DNA from: Pluralibacter gergoviae ATCC 33028 = NBRC 105706
Lineage (GTDB): Bacteria > Pseudomonadota > Gammaproteobacteria > Enterobacterales > Enterobacteriaceae
Direction: 5' to 3'
Assembly: GCF_001598855.1 (NCBI RefSeq)
Contig: NZ_BCZS01000026.1
Span: forward strand, 1-55,363
DNA length: 55,363 bases
The position numbers and the translations under genes were made by a program. The notes below the pieces were generated by a model that was given only the letters and a program-made list of their open reading frames with translations, did no database searches and was not told where the DNA came from. Positions 20,006-30,832 of this stretch are shown in pieces; positions within the stretch are counted from its first letter, which is position 1; the number at the start of each line of letters is the position of its first letter.

Positions 20006-20091
20006 AAAAAAACCCACGTCCTATAAACCCAGAGTGGGAAAACTCGGGAGTTATATTACGTAGGTTTTGCCTGCTGACGCAGTAACAATCC
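20006..20091 (-). promoter_or_regulatory. BglG-type antiterminator (RAT) site with overlapping terminator, leftward unit
   Basis: Read on the minus strand, 20091-20061 gives GGATTGTTACTG, CGTCA, then GCAGGCAAAACCTA, an almost exact RAT of the BglG/LicT antiterminator family. The 3' part of the RAT (AAACCTACGT, plus 20058-20067) also pairs with ACGTGGGTTT (plus 20010-20019, one G-U pair), followed by a run of T residues (plus 20006-20012): an intrinsic terminator. RAT and terminator are mutually exclusive, so a BglG-like protein would allow read-through into the phosphatase and porin genes. Confidence 0.88.
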
Positions 20092-20156
20092 AACAGCGCA
20101 GAACATATCATCAAACAAAATGAAGGAAATATATTTTCCAGGAATAAATTCGTATC

Positions 20157-20172
20157 TGTGATCTCGCTCGAA
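20157..20172. promoter_or_regulatory. Candidate CRP half-site in divergent promoter region
   Basis: TGTGA (20157-20161), six bases, then TCGAA: one perfect half and a 3/5 second half. A second candidate is GTTGA-CGAACA-TCACA at 20291-20306, with a perfect right half. CRP control would be normal for a bgl-like regulon, but neither site is strong and I could not place the two promoters with confidence in 20092-20367. Confidence 0.35.
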
Positions 20173-20367
20173 AGGAAAATGAAATTATAAAAACAGGAGG
20201 CAGAGCATTACCGACTATCGTTATTAATATATTTTAGGTGAAAGCAGGAAGATATCGCCCTTACTTAAAAGGGCGACGGTCAATTTTTTTGTTGACGAAC
20301 ATCACATAATAATTCTTTCACCTCTGGACTTAGTGAGGCGCTGCCTTTAGCTTTATTGCGTCTTCTG

Positions 20368-20446
20368 GGATTGTTACTGAAAGCAGGCAAAACCTAAGAC
20401 ACTGGTCGCAGCAGCGCTGCGCGCCGGTGTCTTAGGTTTTTTTTTT
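20368..20446 (+). promoter_or_regulatory. BglG-type antiterminator (RAT) site with overlapping terminator, rightward unit
   Basis: GGATTGTTACTG (20368-20379) followed by AAAGCAGGCAAAACCTA (20380-20396) matches the RAT of bgl-type operons. The terminator stem starts inside it: AAAACCTAAGACAC (20389-20402) pairs perfectly over 14 bp with GTGTCTTAGGTTTT (20427-20440), followed by more T residues; the loop holds a smaller GCAGC/GCTGC hairpin. The terminator lies 40 bases before the SurE-like gene, so the SurE-PTS-glucosidase operon should need an antiterminator protein, normally activated by the PTS in the presence of substrate. Confidence 0.92.
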
Positions 20447-20486
20447 GCACTTTTCTCAGGAAGGCCTTCACCGATAAGGAGATACC

Positions 20487-21365
20487 ATGAAAACCGCACT
20501 CGCTACTGCTCTTTTGCTTTCCGCCTGCGCCTTGAGCGCCAGCGCCGCGCCGAACGGGCTGCGCATTCTGCTGGTTAACGACGACGGCTGCCGCTCGACG
20601 GGCACCACCTCGCTGCAGGAGAAACTGGCGGCGAAAGGCTATGACGTCTGGCTGGTGGCGCCGGCCACCAATCAGAGCGGCATCGGCTCAGCGATCACCT
20701 TTAAGCCGGGCAAGGTGTTTGAAGTACAGAAAGTGGCCGAAAAACGCTACTGCTTCCCCGGTACGCCGGCCGATGCGCTGGATTTCGGGCTGTGGGGCAT
20801 CATGAAGGACAAGCAGCCGGACCTGGTTATCTCCGGCGTCAATGACGGCCCCAATACCGGCATGGCGCAGGTTAACTCCGGCACCGTCGGTGCCGCCGCC
20901 CGCGCGGTGCGCTACGGTTTCCCGGCGATTGCCGCCAGTATCGGCGTTATCTTTAACGATGAAGAGATGAAAAACGGCTGGCCAAGCACCCAGAAATACT
21001 GGCCCGATTCGGTTGATTACGTCGTCAGCCTGGTGGACAAACTCAGCGCCGGCCACAAGGCGGGCGAACCGCTGCTGCCCAAAGGCTCCGGGCTGAGCAT
21101 CAACTATCCACCGCTCGCGAAAGAGAAGATCCTCGGCGAGCGCTACGTTGATAACGAAAACTTCCCGACGGCACAGATTGGCTACGAGCTGCTGCCGGAC
21201 GGTAAGGCCCGGCAGATTACCCATCCCGATGCCATGAAACCCGCACAGCGCGATACCGACTCCGGCCTGCTGAGCCAGGGCTATATCACCTGGACGCTGA
21301 TCGACGGCAGCTGGAACGCGCCGCAGTACCAGCCGCAGTATCAGGCCATCTTTAAGCAGAAGTAA
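20487..21365 (+). CDS. Exported SurE-like 5'/3'-nucleotidase
   Basis: A 292-residue SurE-family phosphatase. Unlike cytoplasmic SurE it has a signal peptide (MKTALATALLLSACALSASA-A), so it should act in the periplasm. Family motifs are intact: ILLVNDDG with the metal-binding Asp pair at 32-33, VAPATNQSG at 57-65, SGVNDGPN at 116-123 and NSGTVGAA at 130-137. SurE enzymes remove phosphate from nucleoside monophosphates and related substrates. RBS AAGGAG lies before the ATG. It is the first gene after the RAT/terminator and is followed by the beta-glucoside PTS gene 83 bases later. A role in dephosphorylating the incoming substrate before PTS uptake is my inference. Confidence 0.88.
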   Translation: MKTALATALLLSACALSASAAPNGLRILLVNDDGCRSTGTTSLQEKLAAKGYDVWLVAPATNQSGIGSAITFKPGKVFEVQKVAEKRYCFPGTPADALDFGLWGIMKDKQPDLVISGVNDGPNTGMAQVNSGTVGAAARAVRYGFPAIAASIGVIFNDEEMKNGWPSTQKYWPDSVDYVVSLVDKLSAGHKAGEPLLPKGSGLSINYPPLAKEKILGERYVDNENFPTAQIGYELLPDGKARQITHPDAMKPAQRDTDSGLLSQGYITWTLIDGSWNAPQYQPQYQAIFKQK

Positions 21366-21433
21366 CCGCGCGCAACAGGACTCTCGCCGCGTTCACGGGC
21401 AAACCCCTACGGGTGCTGTATGTCACAGGATAA

Positions 21434-24725
<3,292 letters not shown>

Positions 24726-24763
24726 TGGGTAACGGGCGTCGTGGGGTCAGACCTGGAGGCATA

Positions 24764-25207
24764 ATGGAGAGAGTGACTAAACCAATTACCCCCGACGCCG
24801 CGGGCTTTGCTGACCTGAAGGCAGAAAGCGAGGCTGAAAAATTTCATATGCTGTATCGGCTCGAAGAGCACTGGCGCAGCGGCGAAAATCGCTTCAGCGC
24901 CCCGGGTGAGAAGCTACTCGGTGCTTTTATTGATGACCGGCTGATTGGCGTGTGCGGCATCAATCGCGATCCCTTCAGCCAGCATCCGCGCGCGGGACGC
25001 ATTCGCCATCTTTACGTCAGCGAAAAGTATCGCCGCTGCGGCGCGGGCAGGCAGCTGCTTGCGGCGGTTATGGCGGACGCCGAAACCTGGTTCGACTTTA
25101 TTAATACCCACGCGCCGGAGACGGCGCACGGCTTCTACCAGCGGGTAGGCTTTTCGCCGGTCCTGCGGGAGCCGCGCATTACGCACCGCTTCTATTACCG
25201 CCGATAA
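24764..25207 (+). CDS. GNAT-family N-acetyltransferase
   Basis: A 147-residue acetyltransferase. GRIRHLYVSEKYRRCGAGRQLL (motif A, acyl-CoA loop R-R-C-G-A-G) and APETAHGFYQRVGF (motif B) are clear. Start 24764 (MERVTKPIT) has GGAGG five bases upstream; the frame extends to 24725 without a ribosome site. It lies 38 bases after the glucosidase gene on the same strand and is probably the last gene of the RAT-controlled unit. Its substrate is unknown; modification of a sugar or aglycone is possible but unproven. Confidence 0.82.
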   Translation: MERVTKPITPDAAGFADLKAESEAEKFHMLYRLEEHWRSGENRFSAPGEKLLGAFIDDRLIGVCGINRDPFSQHPRAGRIRHLYVSEKYRRCGAGRQLLAAVMADAETWFDFINTHAPETAHGFYQRVGFSPVLREPRITHRFYYRR

Positions 25208-25269
25208 CCCACTGGCGGGGCGCAGGCGCCAATGTTACATTAATGTGAAACTCATCACATAAGCGCGCC

Positions 25270-26103
25270 ATGACGCTCACCGTCTTTTTCATTTTGCTGT
25301 TCGCCGCCCTGCTGCACGCGACCTGGAACGCCATCGTCAAGGCAGGCAGCGACAAATTATCCGCCGCCGTCAGCATTACCGGCTCGGCTGCGCTTATTGC
25401 CGCCGTTTGCCTGCCCTTTGCGCCGCAGCCGGCGCTGGTCAGCGCGCCGTGGCTGGCCGTCTCCTGTATTTTGCAGGTGATTTACACGCTGCTGGTGGCG
25501 AAGACCTACCAAATCTCAGACATGGGCCAGACCTATCCCCTGATGCGCGGCACCGCGCCGCTGCTGGTGGCGGGAGTCAGCACGTTTCTTCCCGGAGAGC
25601 ACCTGTCTTTACTGGCGTGGGCCGGGATCGGCGTTATCTGTCTGTCCATCCTGATGATGGCGATGCAGAGCCGCAGCGGCTCGGGCAAAGGCGTGGCGCT
25701 GGCGCTGCTCAACGCCTGCTTTATTGCCAGCTATACCCTGGTCGACGGCACCGGCGTGCGGCTCTCAGAGTCTGCGCTGGGCTATACGCTGTGGACCTTT
25801 TTACTCAACGGTACCTGCATGCTGGCGTGGGGCTTTTATGTCCGCCGCCGCGAAGTCGCCCGCTACATGGTCCGCCACTGGCAGAAGGGGCTGCTGGGCG
25901 GCGTCGGCACCCTCGGCTCCTACGGCCTGGCGCTGTGGGCGATGACCCAGGCGCCGCTGGCGGTGGTGGCCGCCCTGCGCGAAACGTCAATCCTGTTTGG
26001 CGCCGCCATTGCCGTTCTGGTGCTCAAGGAGCGGGTTTCCGCCCTGCGCATCGCCGCCGCCTGCGGGATTGCCTGCGGCGCCATTCTGCTGCGCGTCGCC
26101 TGA
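25270..26103 (+). CDS. EamA-domain (DMT superfamily) transporter
   Basis: A 277-residue inner-membrane protein with about ten TM segments in two EamA repeats. AALLHATWNAIVKAGSDKL at the N-terminus and LRETSILFGAAIAVLVLKER near the C-terminus are the conserved parts of a subgroup of this family. It probably exports a metabolite or drug; the substrate is unknown. No good ribosome site is visible before the ATG, so the start may be imprecise. It stands alone between the GNAT gene and emrD. Confidence 0.8.
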   Translation: MTLTVFFILLFAALLHATWNAIVKAGSDKLSAAVSITGSAALIAAVCLPFAPQPALVSAPWLAVSCILQVIYTLLVAKTYQISDMGQTYPLMRGTAPLLVAGVSTFLPGEHLSLLAWAGIGVICLSILMMAMQSRSGSGKGVALALLNACFIASYTLVDGTGVRLSESALGYTLWTFLLNGTCMLAWGFYVRRREVARYMVRHWQKGLLGGVGTLGSYGLALWAMTQAPLAVVAALRETSILFGAAIAVLVLKERVSALRIAAACGIACGAILLRVA

Positions 26104-26289
26104 CGCGCGGCTGGCAGGAGATGGCAACAATAGTTGCCGTCGTTGTGTATAAAAGCTGCCTGCGCCGGACGCGCCAATCCCCTCCCGACGGTTGCTCTGC
26201 CGCCTTGCTGTGATAGATTCCTCTGCACAATGGCCGAAAGGCCAGATACATAATCTACACAACCACTCAATGGCAAAGTATTAATCGAC

Positions 26290-27474
26290 ATGAAAAGGCA
26301 TAAGAACGTCAGCATGCTGCTGATGCTGATCCTGCTGGTTGCCGTCGGGCAGATGGCGCAGACCATCTATATTCCCGCGATAGCCAACATGGCCGAGGCG
26401 CTACACGTCCGCGAGGGCGCGGTGCAGAGCGTGATGGCGGCGTACCTGCTGACCTACGGGATTTCGCAGCTTTTTTACGGTCCGCTCTCGGATCGCGTCG
26501 GCCGTCGGCCGGTGATTCTGGTGGGGATGTCCATTTTTATGCTGGCGACGCTTATCGCCATCACCACCCACAGCCTGACGGTACTGATTGCCGCCAGCGC
26601 GCTGCAGGGGATGGGGACCGGCGTCGGCGGCGTGATGGCGCGCACCCTGCCCCGCGACCTCTATGAGGGTACCCAGCTGCGCCACGCTAACAGCGTGCTG
26701 AATATGGGGATTCTGGTAAGTCCGCTGCTGGCGCCGCTGATTGGTGGGGTGCTTGATACGCTGATGGGCTGGCGGGCCTGCTACGGCTTCCTGCTGGTGC
26801 TCTGCGCTATCGTTATTTTCAGCATGGCGCGCTGGATGCCGGAAACCCGCCCGCAGGAGGCCCCGCGCACGCGGCTTATCGCCAGCTACCGGACGCTGTT
26901 CGGTAACAGCAGCTTCGGCTGCTATCTGCTGATGCTGATTGGCGGCCTGGCGGGCGTCGCGGTCTTTGAGGCCAGCTCAGGCGTACTGCTCGGCGCGGGG
27001 CTTGGGCTCAGCAGCATGGCGGTGAGCATTCTGTTTATTCTGCCTATTCCGGCGGCGTTTTTCGGCTCCTGGTTCGCCGGGCGCCCGCACAAGCGCTTCC
27101 CGACCCTGATGTGGCAGTCGGTGGCCAGCTGCCTGGTCGCCGGGCTGATGATGTGGATCCCCGGACTGCTCGGAGTGATGACCGTCTGGACGCTGCTGAT
27201 CCCCGCCGCGCTGTTCTTCTTCGGCGCCGGGATGCTGTTCCCGTTGGCCACCAGCGGGGCGATGGAGCCGTTTCCGTTCCTCGCCGGGACTGCCGGGGCG
27301 CTGGTGGGCGGCCTGCAGAATATCGGCTCCGGCGTGCTGGCCTGGCTCTCCGCCCTGCTGCCGCAGAACGGCCAGGCGAGCCTCGGCCTGCTGATGACGC
27401 TGATGGGTCTGCTGATCCTGGTGTGCTGGCTACCGCTGGCCTCGCGCTTTCATCACCACCAGCAGACTATCTGA
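26290..27474 (+). CDS. emrD: Multidrug efflux MFS transporter EmrD
   Basis: A 394-residue, 12-TM drug:H+ antiporter (DHA1), recognisable along its length as Emr[41 protein letters not shown] (motif A), MARTLPRDLYEGTQLRHANS, and PLATSGAMEPFPFLAGTAGA. In E. coli EmrD exports uncouplers and detergents. The upstream 26104-26289 gap contains small hairpins (GGCAAC-AATA-GTTGCC at 26121-26136) and presumably the emrD promoter, but no clear hexamers. The 3' end overlaps the 3' end of the convergent yidF by 8 bases. Confidence 0.95.
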   Translation: MKRHKNVSMLLMLILLVAVGQMAQTIYIPAIANMAEALHVREGAVQSVMAAYLLTYGISQLFYGPLSDRVGRRPVILVGMSIFMLATLIAITTHSLTVLIAASALQGMGTGVGGVMARTLPRDLYEGTQLRHANSVLNMGILVSPLLAPLIGGVLDTLMGWRACYGFLLVLCAIVIFSMARWMPETRPQEAPRTRLIASYRTLFGNSSFGCYLLMLIGGLAGVAVFEASSGVLLGAGLGLSSMAVSILFILPIPAAFFGSWFAGRPHKRFPTLMWQSVASCLVAGLMMWIPGLLGVMTVWTLLIPAALFFFGAGMLFPLATSGAMEPFPFLAGTAGALVGGLQNIGSGVLAWLSALLPQNGQASLGLLMTLMGLLILVCWLPLASRFHHHQQTI

Positions 27475-28566
27475 GCATGGCCATCAGTTCCGCCGGCGAA
27501 CGCCGCTGGCGGATCAGATCGCGCATCACTTTCATGTAGGGCGCGCTGTAGGTAAAAAAGCTGTGATAGCCTTCGCAGAGCGCGCTTTTGCCGCTGGCGT
27601 CCCGGTGCTTCGGGCAGTCTCCGTGGCACAGGCGCCGCGCCTGGCAGGTGCGGCACGCCGCGACAAGCGAAGCCTTCTTGTCGTTTCCAAACGCTGACGC
27701 CTCCTCGCTGCGGCTAATCTCTGCAAGCGTCGTACGGTGAATATTACCCAGCCGGTACTGCGGATAGACGTAGTGGTCGCACTGATAGATATCGCCGTTT
27801 GCTTCCAGCGCAAAGGCGCGGCCGCAGGTCTCGCTCAGGGAGCACATCTGCGGCGCGAAGCCGCACCAGACGCCGAGCGTCGAGTCAAAGAGCTGGACAA
27901 AAACGCGCCCCACATCTTCCCTGACCCAGAGATCAAATACGCCGCGCAGAAAACGCCCCCAGGCAGCCGCCGGGACAGCGTTCTCATCCGGCTGTCGGCG
28001 CGCATTCAGCTCCAGCAGCGGAATAAACTGGATATGGGCAGTCCCCAGCTCGCGCAGGTAGCGATAGACGCGCCGGGGATGCTCCGCGTTGTGGCAGTTG
28101 ACCACCGCCAGCAAATTGAAATCGACGCCGCAGGCCCTGAGCATACCGATGGCGCGCAGCACCTTGTGGTGCGTCGGATTACCGCTGCGGCTGACGCGCC
28201 ATGCATTGTGCAGGTCCGCCGGACCGTCGATGGAGATCCCGACCAGCCAGCCGTTATCGTGAAAAAACTGGCACCAGGCCTCGTTGAGCAGCACGCCGTT
28301 GGTCTGAAAGGCGTTATGAATGCGCTTGCCGTTGGCGTAGCGCTGCTGCAGCGCCGCCGCGCGGCGAAAGAAGTCGAGCCCGCACAGGGTAGGCTCCCCG
28401 CCCTGCCAGGCAAACTGCACTGGGCATCTATTTGCTGGCGAATAAAGCACTCCAGCGTAACGTCATCCATGACGGGTTGCTGCGGTTTATCGAGATAAAA
28501 GCAGTAGCGGCAGTGGAGGTTACAGCGCGAGCTGGCCGGTTTGGCCATTACGTGACATCCTGTCAT
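27467..28566 (-). pseudogene. yidF: Radical-SAM sulfatase maturase YidF, frameshifted
   Basis: Anaerobic sulfatase-maturating enzymes are radical-SAM proteins that convert an active-site Cys or Ser of sulfatases to formylglycine. The 5' part reads [14 protein letters not shown], the CxxxCxxC [4Fe-4S]/SAM site, up to FIRQQIDAQ; the frame then fails. The rest continues in another frame from [18 protein letters not shown] onward (GGEP SAM motif, then [23 protein letters not shown], and the SPASM cysteines CRTCQARRLCHGDCPKH) to 27467. The switch lies at about 28418-28424 and fits loss of one base. ATG 28564-28566 overlaps the yidG stop. Either a real inactivation or a sequencing error. Confidence 0.85.
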
Positions 28567-28925
28567 AGCACTCCCTGAAAGAATAAAATCAACTGTCTCA
28601 GATGGTTAATAGCAAACAGCAGCGCGAGTGAAAGTACCGCGAGGGCGATCAAAAATTTATCCCTGACCGCCTTTGGCTCATCGAAATCACAGCGGGTGAC
28701 GTCCATGACGTTACGGTTGAGGGTGTAGCGCCAGAGGATGAAGGCCACCACCATCAGCACCGCCAGCGAGATCCAGAACGGGATCCCTGCCCGGTGCCAG
28801 CTGTGTCTGAGCGCCAGCGCCAGCAGCGCGCCGTAGCCGAGCAGGGTGCGAAACCACGCCAGCGACGTCCGCTCCGGCTGCAGGCCGGGATCGCTGACCC
28901 GGCGGTCCCGGCGGCTATCCGGCAT
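28563..28925 (-). CDS. yidG: DUF202 inner-membrane protein YidG
   Basis: A 120-residue protein close to E. coli YidG. A conserved cytoplasmic start ([20 protein letters not shown]) is followed by [18 protein letters not shown] and two further TM helices, total three. DUF202 proteins are small membrane proteins of unknown function. Start 28923-28925 (MPDSRRD) is chosen by homology; it overlaps the end of yidH by 11 bases. Confidence 0.93.
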   Translation of the reverse strand: MPDSRRDRRVSDPGLQPERTSLAWFRTLLGYGALLALALRHSWHRAGIPFWISLAVLMVVAFILWRYTLNRNVMDVTRCDFDEPKAVRDKFLIALAVLSLALLFAINHLRQLILFFQGVL

Positions 28926-29262
28926 GCAGCACCATCGCCACCACGACGGCGGCAACCGCCACCAGTATCCCGCTTATCAGCAGCAGGCTGCGCGTATAGG
29001 GCAGGTCCTGCTTCATCCGCATTGCCTTCTCATTATTCAGCCAGCGCAGATAGCCGTAAATCGCCAGCCCGCCGGCAAACAGGCACAGGAGCAGCGACAG
29101 CGCCTCGCGGATAACCGGCGTCGCAAAGTCCGGCGCCAGCTGATCGAGGCCGACACCGGCGGCCAGAAAGCCCAGCGCGGTGCGGATCCACGCCAGGAAA
29201 GTACGCTCGTTGGCGAGCGAAAAACGGTAATCCGGCGCCTCGCCAAGGCGGGATATCTTCAT
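28915..29262 (-). CDS. yidH: DUF202 inner-membrane protein YidH
   Basis: A 115-residue protein nearly identical to E. coli YidH: MKISRLGEAPDYRFSLANER, then FLAWIRTALGFLAAGVGLDQ and two more TM helices. It is a paralogue of YidG, and the two overlapping genes may form a heteromeric complex. The start at 29260-29262 has AAGGAG upstream. The function is unknown. Confidence 0.95.
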   Translation of the reverse strand: MKISRLGEAPDYRFSLANERTFLAWIRTALGFLAAGVGLDQLAPDFATPVIREALSLLLCLFAGGLAIYGYLRWLNNEKAMRMKQDLPYTRSLLLISGILVAVAAVVVAMVLHAG

Positions 29263-29287
29263 GTATTCTCCTTGCCCCCTCACCCCG

Positions 29288-29325
29288 GCCCTCTCCCCGC
29301 AGGGAAGAGGGCGAAAAAACGCCCT
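29288..29325. repeat. Small hairpin pair between yidJ and yidH
   Basis: GCCCTCTCCCC-GCA-GGGAAGAGGGC (29288-29312, one bulge) is a common enterobacterial C/T-rich palindrome. It overlaps a second stem GGGCG-AAAAAA-CGCCC (29309-29324). They may end the yidJ transcript (minus strand) or be a dispersed repeat; neither has a proper T tract. Confidence 0.4.
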
Positions 29326-29338
29326 GAGAAGAGCGGTA

Positions 29339-30832
29339 TCAAAATTTTTGCTTTTTCTTTTCTACCTTAACACCCTGCGTCGGCAGCCCGGTATCGTAAT
29401 CGCGCACTACCGGCGAGTAGCCATCCTGCGGGCGGGGGCGGAAGGCGCCCATCCATCGCGGCGCGGCATCGCTTCGCCAGGGCCTCATGCTCCACTGGTA
29501 GCTGCGAAACGGATCGCGTATTTTATCCATATAGTCCAGCAAACTGTCGTGCAAGTCGTTACGTATTTGCGCGTAATCGGCGCTATCTATCAAATTATGC
29601 ATCTCATCCGGATCGTTATGTCTGTCGTACAGCTCATCGCTGGTAAACAGATTGAGCACCAGCTTCCAGCGATCGGTCACCCAGCAGCGCACCGGGATGA
29701 AGCCGCCGAAACTGTCGTGTTCAATTTCGTAGCGATTAAACTCGACCATCACGCCGCGATCGCGGTTCACCTGCAGAATATCTTCTCCGGGCAGAATATC
29801 CGGTTTTTCAATGCCTGCCAGGGCCATCATGGTCGGCAGCAAATCGATATGGCTCACCGGCGTCTCGACCCGCGCGGGCTGCCCCTGCGGTGGGCGCATA
29901 ATCAGCGGGATGCGGGTAATGTCGTCGTACATCGCTGCGCCCTTGCTGATAAGCCGGTGCGCGCCCATCATCTCACCATGATCGGAGGTGTAGATAACCC
30001 AGGTATTCTCCCGCTGGGCGGGCGTCATGGCATCGATCACCCGACCAATCTGGTCATCGACGAAGTCATTGCAGGCAAAGTACAGGGGATGGTGATAGCG
30101 GTTGTCTTCCCCGACCGGCGACGGCATTGCCTGCGCCCACAGCCGGTGGTGCTCGGGCTTACCTTCAAGGCTATCGCGGCCTTTATCCCCCAGCGCGTAG
30201 TAAAAATCCTCATACTTCTGCAGATACTCCACCGGGCAGGTAAACGGATGGTGCGGCTCATCGTAGGAGACAACCATCAGGAAAGGCTCCGCCTGACGCT
30301 GCGGCTGGCTGAGGAAATCCACCGCCCGGTTGCTGATGCGGTGGGCCCAGGTGAAGGTTTCATCAATGCCGTGCTTGCGCAGATCTTCGACGCTGTTCAG
30401 CCCGTTGCGCCAGAGACCAATCTCTTCTTCCGTCAGTTCGGCCAGGTAGTTGGCGCCATCGTACCAGTAGTCGGCATCCCACTCCGGCGGGCAGATGCCG
30501 GTGCCGAAGTAATCGTGGCCATCCAGGTGCCACTTACCGATATAGCAGGTGTGATAGCCCGCATCCTGGAAATAGCGGCCCATGGTGGAGATATTTTTGC
30601 CCGGCGCAACGTTGTTGGTCCAGGGTCCGGACTGATTGGCATAGATGCCGGTAAACAGCCCGGCGCGGGCGGGCGTGCACACCGGCGAACAGGTATAAGC
30701 GGAATTGAAGCGGATCCCCTCCTCCGCCAGTCTGTCGATATTATTGGTATTCAGCGGTTTACCGCTGTAACAGCCCACCATATTCGTGGCCTGGGTATCG
30801 GTCATAATGAAGAGAAAATTTGGGCGGCTCAT
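29339..30832 (-). CDS. yidJ: Cys-type sulfatase YidJ
   Basis: A 497-residue alkaline-phosphatase-superfamily sulfatase. FIMTDTQATN at the N-terminus provides metal-binding Asp. The sulfatase signature CTPARAGLFTG has Cys52 as the residue to be converted to formylglycine. GKWHLDGHDYFG contributes Lys/His, and YTSDHGEMMGAHRL holds the metal-binding Asp/His. It has no obvious signal peptide, so it is cytoplasmic. It overlaps yidK by 4 bases (ATGA), forming a transporter-sulfatase pair with the maturase yidF downstream. Since yidF is frameshifted here, maturation would depend on another enzyme such as an AslB-type protein. Confidence 0.93.
   Translation of the reverse strand: MSRPNFLFIMTDTQATNMVGCYSGKPLNTNNIDRLAEEGIRFNSAYTCSPVCTPARAGLFTGIYANQSGPWTNNVAPGKNISTMGRYFQDAGYHTCYIGKWHLDGHDYFGTGICPPEWDADYWYDGANYLAELTEEEIGLWRNGLNSVEDLRKHGIDETFTWAHRISNRAVDFLSQPQRQAEPFLMVVSYDEPHHPFTCPVEYLQKYEDFYYALGDKGRDSLEGKPEHHRLWAQAMPSPVGEDNRYHHPLYFACNDFVDDQIGRVIDAMTPAQRENTWVIYTSDHGEMMGAHRLISKGAAMYDDITRIPLIMRPPQGQPARVETPVSHIDLLPTMMALAGIEKPDILPGEDILQVNRDRGVMVEFNRYEIEHDSFGGFIPVRCWVTDRWKLVLNLFTSDELYDRHNDPDEMHNLIDSADYAQIRNDLHDSLLDYMDKIRDPFRSYQWSMRPWRSDAAPRWMGAFRPRPQDGYSPVVRDYDTGLPTQGVKVEKKKQKF

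Noticed and set aside
20290-20394. Minus-strand frame giving NNPRRRNKAKGSASLSPEVK, suspected transposase remnant.
   Set aside because: It begins inside the RAT, has no start signal, is short and has no recognised family; probably chance coding of a regulatory region.
20061-20396. The 29-31 base inverted repeats at 20061-20091 and 20368-20396 first looked like terminal repeats of a small mobile element.
   Set aside because: Each repeat matches the BglG-family RAT and is followed, in its own direction, by a terminator that overlaps it. Divergent regulation explains the symmetry; no target duplication or transposase is present.
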